DNA of 64,000 nucleotides from Hirudo medicinalis. Its lineage: Eukaryota; Annelida; Clitellata; Hirudinida; Hirudinidae. Location of the stretch: positions 53,223-117,222 of the forward strand of contig MPNW01000020.1 of the NCBI GenBank assembly GCA_011800805.1. The letters run 5' to 3'. Numbering within the stretch: the stretch's first letter is position 1; every line of letters starts with the position of its first letter. Position numbers and translations under genes: made by a program. A model generated the notes under the pieces. The model was given only the letters and a program-made list of their open reading frames with translations, was not told where the DNA came from and did no database searches. Shown here in pieces: positions 11,300 through 22,900 of this stretch.

Positions 11300-12034
11300 A
11301 CAGACTCATCAACCAGGATCAATAAATGATGTACATCAACAAAATCTCGGGTCAGCTTTGTAGGTTCAATATCATTTTGGCTATTTTTGGTGATTTTTTG
11401 CAAAATTCACTCAGAGATTATTAATTTGTTACTTTCTCACTCTCTAATCTTGTCAGGCAAAGATTGTTTCTATTGCTTTATTAGCAAACTTTTTTGTTTG
11501 TAAGGCTTCTTTGATCATCCATCATAAACCACAAACTGTATATATGTTTAATAGGTATATATGTTTATAAACTGTTCTTGTTTTTAAGGGACCACCTAAT
11601 GTCCCTGACCAAACGTCAGAGATTATGTTTTTACAAACATAAATGGAGTTATAATAGAAACAACCAGTCAATTTGTGTGGTTAATATTTCCTGATGTATA
11701 TCCATCCCGAATGAATCACAACATGCATGCCACATCACAAAAGTATTGTGACAAACAAAATATAACAATGAAATTCATATTACATACAATGTGATTGTGG
11801 GCGACAAGATTATAGATTGACAAAGACTTCCTAATGCATTTATTTGATAATGTACAGTGCATCATGAACGTATTCATGCAGTAATGACAGGAATAATGAA
11901 TTGACATGCCAATAAAATTCAAACGATCTCAGTAACGAAATGTATTGGGCTAATGGCAGCACTTGATGCAGATAACGATTGCAGTTCAGAAAAGCATTTA
12001 TGGCCTGCTTGAAGGAATTTCATGGAATTAATAT
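11300..12034. other. Convergent 3' UTRs of OPA3 and ZFYVE1
   Basis: The sequence between the two stop codons holds no coding exon. AATAAA lies at 11321 for OPA3. The left limit of the ZFYVE1 transcript is not visible. Confidence 0.6.
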
Positions 12035-15000
12035 TCAAAGATCCTTTCTGCGAAAACAGGCCCAGCATACCCTGACTGGATATGTCCAGTTTCTTGACAT
12101 GACAGTCCTGTGACATGAACAGCCATCACAGACACCCTCTCCACATCCTCTGCAGTGATGTATACTTAAAATGTCTCGAGATTCCTCATCCATCTTGTCT
12201 GAGAATCTCATCGTCCCATTGCTATCCCTTACCATTTTTGGAACTGGAGTGTTGAATTTCCTTTTGCAGATGCAGCAATCCTCGATCAATTCGTCCTTTA
12301 CCCAATACGAGGGACGTGCGCTTTCTTTGATGACCTCTTGTGACAATAAACATTTTGATGTAAATATTAGTTGTAATGATCATACATGATAATAAACACT
12401 TCCTTAGTGACCATTAGCACATTTAAAGTTATTTATATAGCCAGTAAAATTATGAAAAACGAAAAGCATCGAACATGACGAAAAGCCCTGTATAAAAAGA
12501 AAATATAACCAACCCATTGGATATTTTATGGCAGTGGTAAGAACTTCCAATGTGTTCGTAAAATACTCCCCAACCTTTCTGGGCAGGAGCTGGCTAGTAG
12601 ATATTTCAGGCTTGTAATGGTCTGCTGTTAAAAATGGAGTTGATCACAAAGCATGATAACGAGCGTGCTATTTTTAGTTTCAATATTTTTAGCTAGTCAG
12701 TTATGTAATTAGTAATATGAAGTCTCACCCTCCGAAGGATTTGAAAAGCAATCGTCGCAAACCCTCACAGGCTCCTCTCCCCATCCTTTCTCAGGCACAG
12801 GCTTTTTGTTTGTTGAGCAGGAATGACAGACGCATTTGCCGCACCATCTGCAGTGATGCCTCGTCTTCAGGTTTCCAAAACTTTTACCACAACGACTGCA
12901 GTTCTGTTTATCAAATCCAAGATAGAAAGTCAATGATAACACACTAACAATTGAATAATTACAATGTAATCGGCCCAATAACGTTGTTACGATGTCGACG
13001 ACATACCGGTTTGTTGTTGGGCTCCCAGTAAGTCGGTGCAATCTTGTCGGCAGCCCAGTTAGTCACCGCTTCGACGGGTGCCGCACCAACACTCGCCAGG
13101 ACGCCGCCGATCTGAGTGACTTGCTCGATTAATCTTCGCCCAGTGTAGTCATCGTCTTGGAATTCCTTCTCACCCTGGCAAAAACATTGTGGCTAAAAAT
13201 TATGGTAATTATTCTATTCTGCTTTTATGTCTTTATAAACAATTTTAATAAATAAATTGCATCTTAGTCGATATAAAACATTCAACTTGAGAAACCTACA
13301 TCGCTCCAGACGTGGTAGTAGTCAGTCACAGCTGCAGTCTCCACAGAGTCATTTCCGTACCAATATTTGTTACTGGTGTAGATTACTCCACACATCTTGC
13401 AATTCAGTATATACCTAGATATAATATGTAAGTTTAAGATAGCTGCACACCATCAATTATCAAATTTAATTCTAAACTTACCCAGACCACTTCAATTTTG
13501 TCAAGCTGACAATGAGCCCAAAATCTGATGGAGGCATTTTTGGCACAACCCTATTTTTCTCATTGTTTCTTTCATAACAACTCTGCATGAAGTAAAGTAA
13601 CATTGTAAATACTGAATTAAGGACTATTAGCAACCATGCCTTCCTTTTATTACAAATTGTAAAATATCCAATCAGATCAATAGACTTACTCTGCAGTACA
13701 TTATGGAATTCTGGTGCTTGTTGTTGTTCCTGCAAGAAGTCCCAGATGAGTGAGGAATGCCAGTCTTCAAGTGGTTGCTGACCTCATCACAAGAAACCCT
13801 GTCATAAAAGCAAACATAGTTGATTGATCAATGTTTAGTAACTATTCATAAAAAAAATCTTTGTAATTATAAAACGTAAAAGAAGTCAATCTACCTGCAA
13901 ATCTCACAGTGGATTCTGCAAGTAAAGAACTCTTCAAGGTAAAATGAATTGCTAGGCTCAAGATTGCCATAACGTGACATTAGTCTCTGAAAATAACAAA
14001 AGTAGTTTGAAATTCTACACAATAACAATCAATTTATGCACAGTGTTGGAGTCAACATTATTTTATAACAGACTACCTGTAAGGCTCTGTAAACAAAGAC
14101 AGGTTTTCGAGGACATCTGAATTTATTGTTGGAGAGAATCTTCTGGATTTGACTGCTCACTCTCCCAAAGGAAACTTCTTTGGTGTTCTTGTGGAGGTAG
14201 TGAAGAGATGAATAAAAAATGAAGCTTTCTTTTATTTTCTGCCTCATTTTCTGCTCAATAACCTCAGCATATTCTGATAAACGATAACAATTTAATTGTA
14301 AATTATTTGTAATATTCAGCATTATATATTTCCCTCAGGGGTGTCCTTTTGTTAATGTTTCTTGATCATTAATCGATGCAATTCAAATCAAGGTTTTAAA
14401 AAAAAATCCAAAACCAATGAAATGAAAAAATCACCATTGATTCCCATTGATTAGAATGAGCTCATCGATTTATTTAATTATCTAAGCACGAAGTTGAACC
14501 AACTTTCGGAATGTTGCCGACTGATTGCAATGGGAGTCTCGTGGAGTATGACCAAGTCAGGTCCAAGAGACCTAAGGTTATTTTTTCCAGACTTTAGCTG
14601 TGCACACATGGCTTCCAAAAACGGGCCATAGTTCTCCATGAAGGTCAAAGACAGCTCCATGAGCAACTGTGCATTGTCATTATGAATCATATGACTGTTT
14701 TGGTGATAGATGACGACATCCGACAGAGCCATTATCTGAAAATACATGTATTCCATCAAAATTGCAACAAAACTACAGAAAAAGTGATGAAATATTAGAC
14801 AAACCTTCAACAAGACCCATGCATTAGGGTTGTCTTTGATGGTTTGAATACCCTCAACCATCAAAATTATGGCCTTTAAGGATTGGCAATAAGCGGCCCA
14901 TATACCCCCTATGGTTGAGGGCCTGAAAATGACCACTCCGTTGTAAAAAGTCTGATTGATCGCCTCGGCCAGAGCGCCACCGTCGTCGCCAAAGACAGAA

Positions 15001-15862
15001 ACAACTTTCATCCTCGTGTCAATCTCGCAGCCTAATTTCATTATGAAGTCCTCAACAGTTTTAACCTTTGAGGAGTAATCGGTGATTTAAAAACTAGGCA
15101 ATTATGTCTAAAACCTCAAATTGTCTTCAAAGTATTTGTAGAAATTATGCAAAACATACAGAAGCAAATGTCAATAGGCAAGGAATAATTGGTTCTAATT
15201 AATATTCAATCGAGCAAAAGTCGATCCTAATTCTTTTGGATGACGCAAATGATGATACTGAATAACAGAATAAAGCTCCTTACCATTATTTCATCAGGTG
15301 TGTTGAGCAGGTGGAAACTGCTCTCTGTATCAAAAAAACTGTCACTGAGAGGATCATGATGGATTTCCTCAAATTTAGAGCTATGTTGATCCAATTGCAG
15401 GTGATACATGTGATCGTGCAGGACGAAATTCTGTGACATTAATAATTCTATTACCAATTGAAAATGATAAAGATACATTCTTGTTGGATCGCTCTCACAC
15501 TTACAAACCTCATTTAAAATTTTCATTAAACAATGATTGTGATTAACAAATTCATATATTCTTAAAACATTTAAAGCAATGTAATGTTTGAAGGCCAAAA
15601 CCTATTCTAATCATCAATAAGCTAATTTATGTATGAAACAGTGTAACAGTCACACAAACCCTGTAATCTTGGCTTGTCTTTGGCAATTGAATTTCAGTTT
15701 CAGAAACCAATCCATGCCTAGCTGAAATGCCCTTGAAACCATTGGTCGAAGACGGACGAGAACAAGGGACTTCATTCCCAACAAAATTTGAGGGTCCATT
15801 GGTGCCTCCGGCTCTCGGCTCCTCCTGATCGGGATCAGCGTTTTCTCGGTCATTTTCCATCT
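12035..15862 (-). CDS. ZFYVE1: ZFYVE1/DFCP1-like double-FYVE protein with degenerate P-loop
   Basis: Minus-strand gene of about 13 exons: 15862-15660, 15430-15284, 15065-14805, 14735 to about 14509, 14273-14077, about 13987-13894, 13801-13688, 13583-13482, 13415-13301, 13176-13006, about 12904-12715, 12628-12512, and about 12344-12035. It follows DFCP1 from end to end: an acidic N terminus, an atlastin-like NTPase domain, a Cys-rich middle (CYERN, YILNCKMCGVIY), the conserved WAADKIAPTYW linker, then two FYVE fingers. DFCP1 binds PI3P at omegasomes and lipid droplets. Two oddities stand out. The P-loop reads FGDDGGALAEA, with no GKS/T, and the DTEG motif is MVEG. The second FYVE has about 25 extra residues between its first CxxC and the HHCRGCGEG motif. 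Start taken at 15860 (MENDRENADPD). Identity sure; some exon edges approximate. Confidence 0.9.
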
Positions 15863-16006
15863 CTGGAAAGCTACATTGGTTCCTACTAGTTAAACATCAT
15901 TGATTTAAAGAAAATTATTAACTCTATAAACAGAAATATAATGACGATCATGTGCACATTAAATTAACAATTTCATAATTTCTAGGATTAAATCAATAAA
16001 TCTCAC

Positions 16007-16176
16007 TCAAGGTCTATATCTTGAAGGAGGATAAAATGATTATCATCATTCTGTTTAACCTCGGTCTCCAAATGGCCAGAGAAATTATTGTTTACCCAGC
16101 CGTTCGTATGTTGACAATTATCATCTTCTTTGCGGTAGCTTGATCTCGAAGCGATGCTATTCCTCTCAGGCATCAT
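16007..16176 (-). CDS. Possible upstream exon of ZFYVE1 (frame unresolved)
   Basis: A minus-strand frame opens with MMPERNSIASR at 16176 and runs 56 codons to an excellent GTGAGA donor at 16006. Splicing it to the acceptors just before 15862 gives either a stop or a different reading frame from the one that continues into the DFCP1 domains. It may be an alternative first exon, an upstream reading frame in the 5' leader, or it may use an acceptor I did not see. Confidence 0.3.
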
Positions 16177-16179
16177 TAT

Positions 16180-16640
16180 GGAAGTGCCTTTACGGAAGAT
16201 TACAGATTAACAATATAATTTCAGTTATAACAACACGTCCTTATCGGGTTAAGGTGATAGACAAAATAACATAGCCTAAGCGCAACCGTGATAATGTAAA
16301 CCTCCTTTTGTATTAAGTCTATGGGTCTCCAAAAATCATCGAGACATTTTATGGTTTAAAAATTTTCCAAAAATAAATATGTTAAAATTTAAATTTACAA
16401 GTTAATAAAATGTTCTTTTAATATATTGCTAAATCCTCTCTTAGAAAAATGTTATGCAATAAAATTGTGCTCGCGAGAGTAGGATTTCTCGTATTATTAA
16501 TACATTCCATCAATAAGTTTTTTATTTACTAGTATTGGCATCAATCGCAATAATGACTACTTTGGTTCCTTCTCTTAAACATTCTTCTACAAAAGGAATT
16601 GATAACAAGAAATCATTAATGGAAAAAGTGGTTTCACCAT
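16180..16640. other. Upstream region of ZFYVE1
   Basis: AT-rich with no coding frame. It should contain the ZFYVE1 promoter; no core motif is clear. Confidence 0.4.
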
Positions 16641-16935
16641 AGCAGGGCATTCCCAAACTTATTTTGCTCAGCGCCCCCCACCCTTTTCAAAGGAAATTTT
16701 CTTCAGTGACCCCAATAAAATAACACAAAAAAGAAAACAATGAGGAAGGGCAGCGAGGGCATTTCAGCTTTTTCAGGGGAGCAAGCCCTCGCTCAAACTT
16801 TTCCTGATAATAAAATGACTTTTTCCTCACCAAATGTCAGTGGGGCCACAGTTACTAATCGGCCGTCAACGTTGTGCCATGGGAACCCCCTCAAATACCT
16901 CCCACCTCTTCGGCAATACCTCACACTTTTTTTTA
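16641..16935 (+). mobile_element. Non-autonomous hAT-like element, copy 1
   Basis: Begins CAGGGCATTCCCAAACTT, a good match to hAT-type terminal inverted repeats (CAGxGxTTCCCAAAC). The body (GCGCCCCCCACCC, then AATAAAATAACACAAAAAAG, TTTCAG and AAATGTCAG) is shared with a second copy at about 57360-57610. This copy keeps the left end and lacks a clear right end. No transposase is encoded. Confidence 0.7.
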
Positions 16936-17860
16936 ACCACTGAGGTAACGTAGTATTTATAGTGGTTATGAAAACCGAGGTCTCAGTAACTACTCTTCAT
17001 TTTTAATATCCGCATTAGGAATTTCGACGCCATTTCAGGGCAAACCCTTGCACAACTTGAAGAGTTGAGCTTTACTCTTTTTTTATTCTATCCAAAGGTC
17101 AAGGGTGGTGGGGGCTTTCCTCCTTGTCGCCCAAATGACATCCCTGATCCACATTTACTTAAGTCCATCGTGGAATTGTCCTACGCGTCCACATGCATAA
17201 CTGAATCAAACAAATACTTATTTATCGATCTGAAAGGTTATGTACTATCAACATTTTAGAAATTTAAGTCTATAAAATGAGCCTAGCAGAAAACGTCATT
17301 TTCTATTTTGAATATATTTCATTTTTTATAAAATGACTTACTGAACTCAAAAGTCTACGTGAAACCAAAGTCGCTCTTTTGCATGTCTTCAATTTTTGTC
17401 GATTTAAGTGAGAATCGGTTGTAAATGCATCCACAATATCGTGAGATTAACGTTCTTTGTGGAAAGGAATAAAATATGATCGATTGAATGATAGCCTGAA
17501 AACAAAACATCCCAATTAGATGATAGATGCATTCGACAACGTAATTTCATTAGCCTCCACGAAAGCTAAAATGTCGCAGATTTTGGTTATTCCTGGAACC
17601 TATGTAATCTGCTCTGCAATTTTGCAACATATTTATAAAGCGCCATATCATCAGAGGCGCCTAGCAATTAATGTGGCGCCTAATCCCAAGAGCGATGGGC
17701 AAACTAGGTTGCAAATATGATACGATACTATTGTTCCATTAATTTCGCATGCGGGAATTCAACTACATGAGCCGACTTGCAATCGTCGACAGTTTCTTGA
17801 CAAAAACAACATTAATGTTATTGCCCATGCCACAACGATTGCTTATCCCTTCTTTTCATC
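16936..17860. other. Spacer with short repeat-like blocks
   Basis: No gene seen. At about 17628-17690 ATTTATAAAGCGCC followed by CAGAGGCGCC resembles the short interspersed repeat ends also seen near 2572. The rest is anonymous AT-rich DNA. Confidence 0.4.
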
Positions 17861-17863
17861 CGA

Positions 17864-18250
17864 TCATTTGAATCCTAAATTGCTGGCCTCCTTTGTGTTG
17901 TCTCTGTTCGTTTTTTTCAAGACGTTGTCTGAAGACTTTTGGGGACCGTCGCTCATGCTGTTGTTAGGGATGCTGTCGCAGTCCTCGTAACCATCGGCAC
18001 CATAATTATCGTCCAGAACGACTACAGATAACATCCTCGGCTCTCCGTTTTTCTTAAAATCTTCCAGAGGCAGATAACCGGCTTCGTGGTCTGACGTCAC
18101 GTGACTGGAAACGACCTGCGACCTGATCTTTGATCCGAAGGTCATGGAGTTTTTGGCTTTTGATTGCTGGGCTTTGGAAGTTTCGTTCGTCTCTTGGGAT
18201 GCCCCCTGTGTGACGTGATTGTTCAAAGTGGCCAGTGATGGGTTGTTCTC
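17864..18250 (-). CDS. Unidentified terminal exon, hydrophilic protein
   Basis: A frame of about 128 codons begins just after a CAGTTTTCAG acceptor (about 18251), opens DENNPSLATLNN and ends at a stop at 17864. Composition is Ser/Asn/Lys/Asp-rich and polar throughout, with a short conserved-looking core (EPRMLSVVVLDDNYG). It looks like the last, cytoplasmic or disordered, part of a longer protein. No upstream exon was found before the Lhx6/8 stop at 19947. It could therefore be an alternative 3' exon of that gene, or the end of a gene whose other exons I missed. Family unknown. Confidence 0.35.
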   Translation of the reverse strand, partial: ENNPSLATLNNHVTQGASQETNETSKAQQSKAKNSMTFGSKIRSQVVSSHVTSDHEAGYLPLEDFKKNGEPRMLSVVVLDDNYGADGYEDCDSIPNNSMSDGPQKSSDNVLKKTNRDNTKEASNLGFK

Positions 18251-18251
18251 A

Positions 18252-19470
18252 TCCTGAAAACTGATCGTTTAAAATTATTTCGCGTTTGCTGTAACTAATA
18301 ATTTAATAAATTGTTACAACGTGAGAATTCAAATGATAGCAGGTTTTTGAATATATAATTTGCTAATTTAATGAATCATCGTTGCAAATTCCAAACGACG
18401 AAGACCCACGAAAGACACAAGGAAATACAGACAGCATCAGCGAAACTTACTCATTAATAGGCTGGACGCACCGCGTGACATTTCGTCAGCCAATCATCTA
18501 CATTGTTCGAAGGGTGCGTTCTTAGAGATGAATTTTGTTATCATTTTTCTTGTTCGTTATTATTATGCAAAATACGCTTGCTATATTGTCCGAAAAATTT
18601 AACAACCTGCTTTTTAAAACATATTTATTTCTTATTCAAATTTCATTTAGATTATGAGGCAAAGTTTATTTGCTTAAAAGTTTTAAGTTAAAACCTTAAC
18701 ATTTAATTTATACCAGTTCTAATAGTAAACAACAAGGCTAACAAAGCTATTTTATAAGTAATTTTCTGATGTTAGTTTAGTTTAGATCTATGGACAAGAT
18801 TTCAAAATATTTAACTTTTTTTTCCTAAAAAAAAAATAATAATAATAATAATTAAAGAACTGCATGAGGTTTTATTAAATGACAAACAGTTTTTTTTAAA
18901 TTTTTATTAAGCAGTTGTTCATACAGCTTATGCAATCGTTTGACAACAAATTAAGTTTAAAAAATTAAAAATAACATCTAATGACATTCCTGGCGGGAAA
19001 TCACGCAAGCTCTCGGAAATAGTATAAAAGCCACGTGACGACACCCATACAAAAGATCATGCAACTTTTTGCATCGCTCGTGAGATTTTCATGATTAAGA
19101 ATGCGGATGGGGTTGAAATTTTCGTTTGAATGAGGTTTTAACGGCAGCCTTTACCTTGTTACCCAATCTTTTACTAACGCGATCATCATGATCACCATCA
19201 AGTGTCCACTCACTACAATCACATTCACCATTGCAATCTTTAAACTCCATTTTAAGCTAGAGGTCCGTAGTTGATGTTTATGACGTCACAGATGCCATCA
19301 CGATAGCGAATGGGGAATGGGGAGAGATCGTGAAGGCAGAAATAAGAGGAGTCTAACGAGGACAATCCAAAATGGCGATGTAATGATTTGAAGACAATCA
19401 TTGCTATCTTGCTCTGGATGGATTGAACGAAAATAGTTTACTGGTGCATTATTCCCGTTATTGTGATCGC

Positions 19471-19501
<31 letters not shown>

Positions 19502-19946
19502 ATATTATTATTATTATTATTAATTTTATTATTATTTAGTCATAATGGTGTAATAGTAATTCATCTGATTATTTTTGCTGATAACATATGATAATAAGAC
19601 ACGATGGCAATAGTTATTTTTTATTGTTATTGTTGTTGATGTTGTCTTGCTGCTTCCCTCTGGGCCTATCATTAGGATGGCCTGATCGATTCCTGTCGAA
19701 GACGATTAAATGGCGCAAGAATACACGAGGACAGAAAATGTAGTCCCCGGTGGCTCTCCGCCCTCTTAATGAAGCATGTGAGATTTCTTTCAACTTAAAG
19801 ACGATATGTTATTATTAAATACACTTATATTCTCATTTGAAATGTTTAGTAACGAGGTTAATAATAATTTTCAGTTACTAAGCATCATACTAAGTATTGC
19901 GACAAATAAAATTTAGGTACGCGTGAAATTGATATTTTAAATTGTC
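18252..19946. other. AT-rich spacer downstream of Lhx6/8
   Basis: No coding exon recognised. It holds an (AAT)n tract at about 18832-18855 and a (TTA)n tract at about 19470-19540. TATAAAAG followed directly by an E-box CACGTG at about 19023-19040 looks like a core promoter but has no gene attached that I can see. Confidence 0.5.
19470..19540. repeat. TTA microsatellite
   Basis: Nearly perfect TTA triplet run with one AATATTA interruption. Confidence 0.95.
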
Positions 19947-22900
19947 TCACCTGCTTCTGTCGACAGAGCCATCGCTAATGATTTCATATATTAGGTGATC
20001 ACCATCATCGCCAACATCACTCTGCAGGATGGATGGATTGTCGAGTGGATGGTTGCCATAAAGATGCTGGAAAGGAAAGGGAGAAACTTCCATGTGATAG
20101 CGGAGATGGTAATCGGACTGGTGGTGATGGTGGTAGTGGTCGTCGAGGCCCGTTGGATTATGAAAATTTGTTAGGTGACGTCCGTGTTCCTGAAGAAGGA
20201 GATGACGATGATGATTGTGTGGAAGAATGGGATTGTGGTGATGATGTTGATGGAATTCAAAGCGAGAATGGTGATCTGAGTTGCGAGATTCATCGTTAAG
20301 GTTTTCTTCATTTTCATCACCATCCCTCGTCGTCATAAGTCCACGGTGGTTTTCATCATCACCTACATGACAGCGATGGTGAACAGCAGGAAGGAGTTGA
20401 TGATGGAAACCAAGTGGGGGACTTGGATCAACAATCATTTTCCCCAATTTAGAAAGCCCCTCTTCGCCGTATACTGCAGGTGCCTTGGGAGTGTGAAGAA
20501 TACCTCCAGATGATCCTTGCGCCAAATGTAAGGGTGCGCAATGGTTAAAAGTGGAGCCTGCCATGGTGGAAAGCATGGTCGAAGAAGTAGATGAAGTCGA
20601 CGATGATGTAGTTGAAGACAACGAAGTTGATGTCTGGTGTTTCTTTTGTCTTGCTCTTGAATTTTGAAACCAGACCTGTAGTAAGATGGTTGCCAACGTT
20701 TTGATGACGATACTTCTTTAATGAATGCATTACTAGGAAAATTGAGTTACGAGGAGAGATGTCGTAAACTGACAAATCGAGAAATAAGGACAAGCAGAAG
20801 TGACTGCACAAAAATGTTCAAGATATGAACAAGAGGAGACGAGTTATCATCTGAACCTCTCTAGCCAAAAGAGGTCGCCAAACGTAGTTCCACGGAGGGC
20901 ACAGACTTACAGACGTAAGTCTATAGGTAAGACGTAAGTTATATAGGAAGGCAACGGGTGCTCTGAAGAATTCCTTCAGCGCGAGAGTAGTTAGCCTATG
21001 GAACAAGCTTGATGAGCAGACGATATTTTCGTATCCGATGGAACTATTCAAAATAGGATGAAATCGAAATTTTGATAAAAGAATCATAGTTAGTGGCTTA
21101 TCAAACTGTCATCAGCCCCTTTTTTAAACTACCATAAATTAATTTTAAATAAAGTCAGTAATTGTATTGCAGCCACAATCATCATCGCCAAACGCCACCT
21201 GGGTTACTCTCTTGGAGAGGCCTGTCTGATGAGCTATCCTCTCCAAATCTTGGCCGTCCGGATTACTGTCGATCCTGAAGTTTGCATGGAGAATCCTCAG
21301 CTGCTCCTCGCTAAATGAGGTTCTCACCCTCTTCGTCTTTTGCTGGGGATGCTGTTGGCTCTTGTGACTGCTACCACTGCCACTCAGACTGGTCTCGTCG
21401 CCATCTTAAATATTTATTTAGATCCTGATGACGATCGTCGTGATAATGATGACGATGTTCATTGTGACGGCAGAATAACTACAGTGAGTGCGAACGAGCA
21501 AAAGAATGACTGAGTTTAAGGAAAGACCGAGATGAACTGAAGAGGGAATGAAAGAAAGTCATCAAGAACTTCCATTTCGAGCAGGTGGAAATTGAGAGGC
21601 AATTGTTGCGTTTGGGAGCGCAAAGTGCATTTCTGTTATAAACACTCTTTGAAGATCCTGATGATAATGATGATGACTATGATGATGATGATGATGATTA
21701 TTATTATTGTTATTATTATTAATGTTATTATTAATATTATCATTATTATTATTATTATTATTGGCTTCTTTATTTCTTATTCTCTATATCTATTACACCA
21801 TTTGATCGTTCCATTATCCAATAACCACACGAAAAGCTAAGTACGTCTCTTTTATTAACATTGGCACACATCAGACACGATAAGAAAACCAGAGGTCATC
21901 TCAGAGTCAAGTCCACTGTCTCAGGGTTCACGACCTCTTGTCGGCGTGGCGTGAACGCGTGCGCAATGCTCATAAACACACATGTTCACGAGAAACTTTG
22001 AAGCCACAATGGTTTCTCAGTCAAATGTTTGCTTCAACTGTCCACATCAAATGAGAATAATGACATTAATAATTGTTTCCATAACAACCATTGCAATCAT
22101 CATCACTACCAACCTGCATCAGTTCCACCGCTAGCCATCTCAACATAATGCATTTTACAGAGAAGTTTGTCATCGTGGAGCGCAAACTCCTCTCCAGTTG
22201 AGAGCTGTCTCTTGCAAACATCGCAGGCAAAACATGCCAAATGGAAAAGGTGGTTCCTGGCTCTTCTGACCCAGTCGGTCGGACCAAGCTGCCTCTCGCA
22301 CCTGGAGCAGGTGACCGGTTGCAATCTGTCAGTCGAAATGAAATTAAAATGAAAGTATCGATTTATTCGTTGTTGTTGTTGTTGATATGATTGCTATATT
22401 GATATATTATTTTTCAAGTGTGAATGAATTTCTTAATAAATGGTTTCCTAAATCGTCATCCTCATCCTGATCATCCTCCTCTTCCTCGTATCCTTTGCCG
22501 TAAGTAGACCCTCCTTTAAAAGAGAATGAATAATCAAATCAATCAGGAGGAGCTACAAAGAATAGGCGGAATGATATTTTCCAGGAACTCCATGGTAACG
22601 CGTACACGATTCCAAAGCAACCAGGGCGGATTATTCAAAGCTTTCTAAAGTAACTTATTCGACTTGATGAATATTCATATTGTATGCTTAGCGTATTGCA
22701 AATTGTATAGTATGATTGATACTTACAATTCATGAAAATCAAACCACATGTTGAATTCTTGGTCAGAGATTCCTTTCCTAAGTATGTGCCTGACACGTTT
22801 GTAAATTTCATTTTTACAAGAAAGATCCTCAATAATATCGGTTTTATTATTTCCGATTTAAACACTTAAAAGGTGTAAAAAAAAAAAGGTATGACTGTAG

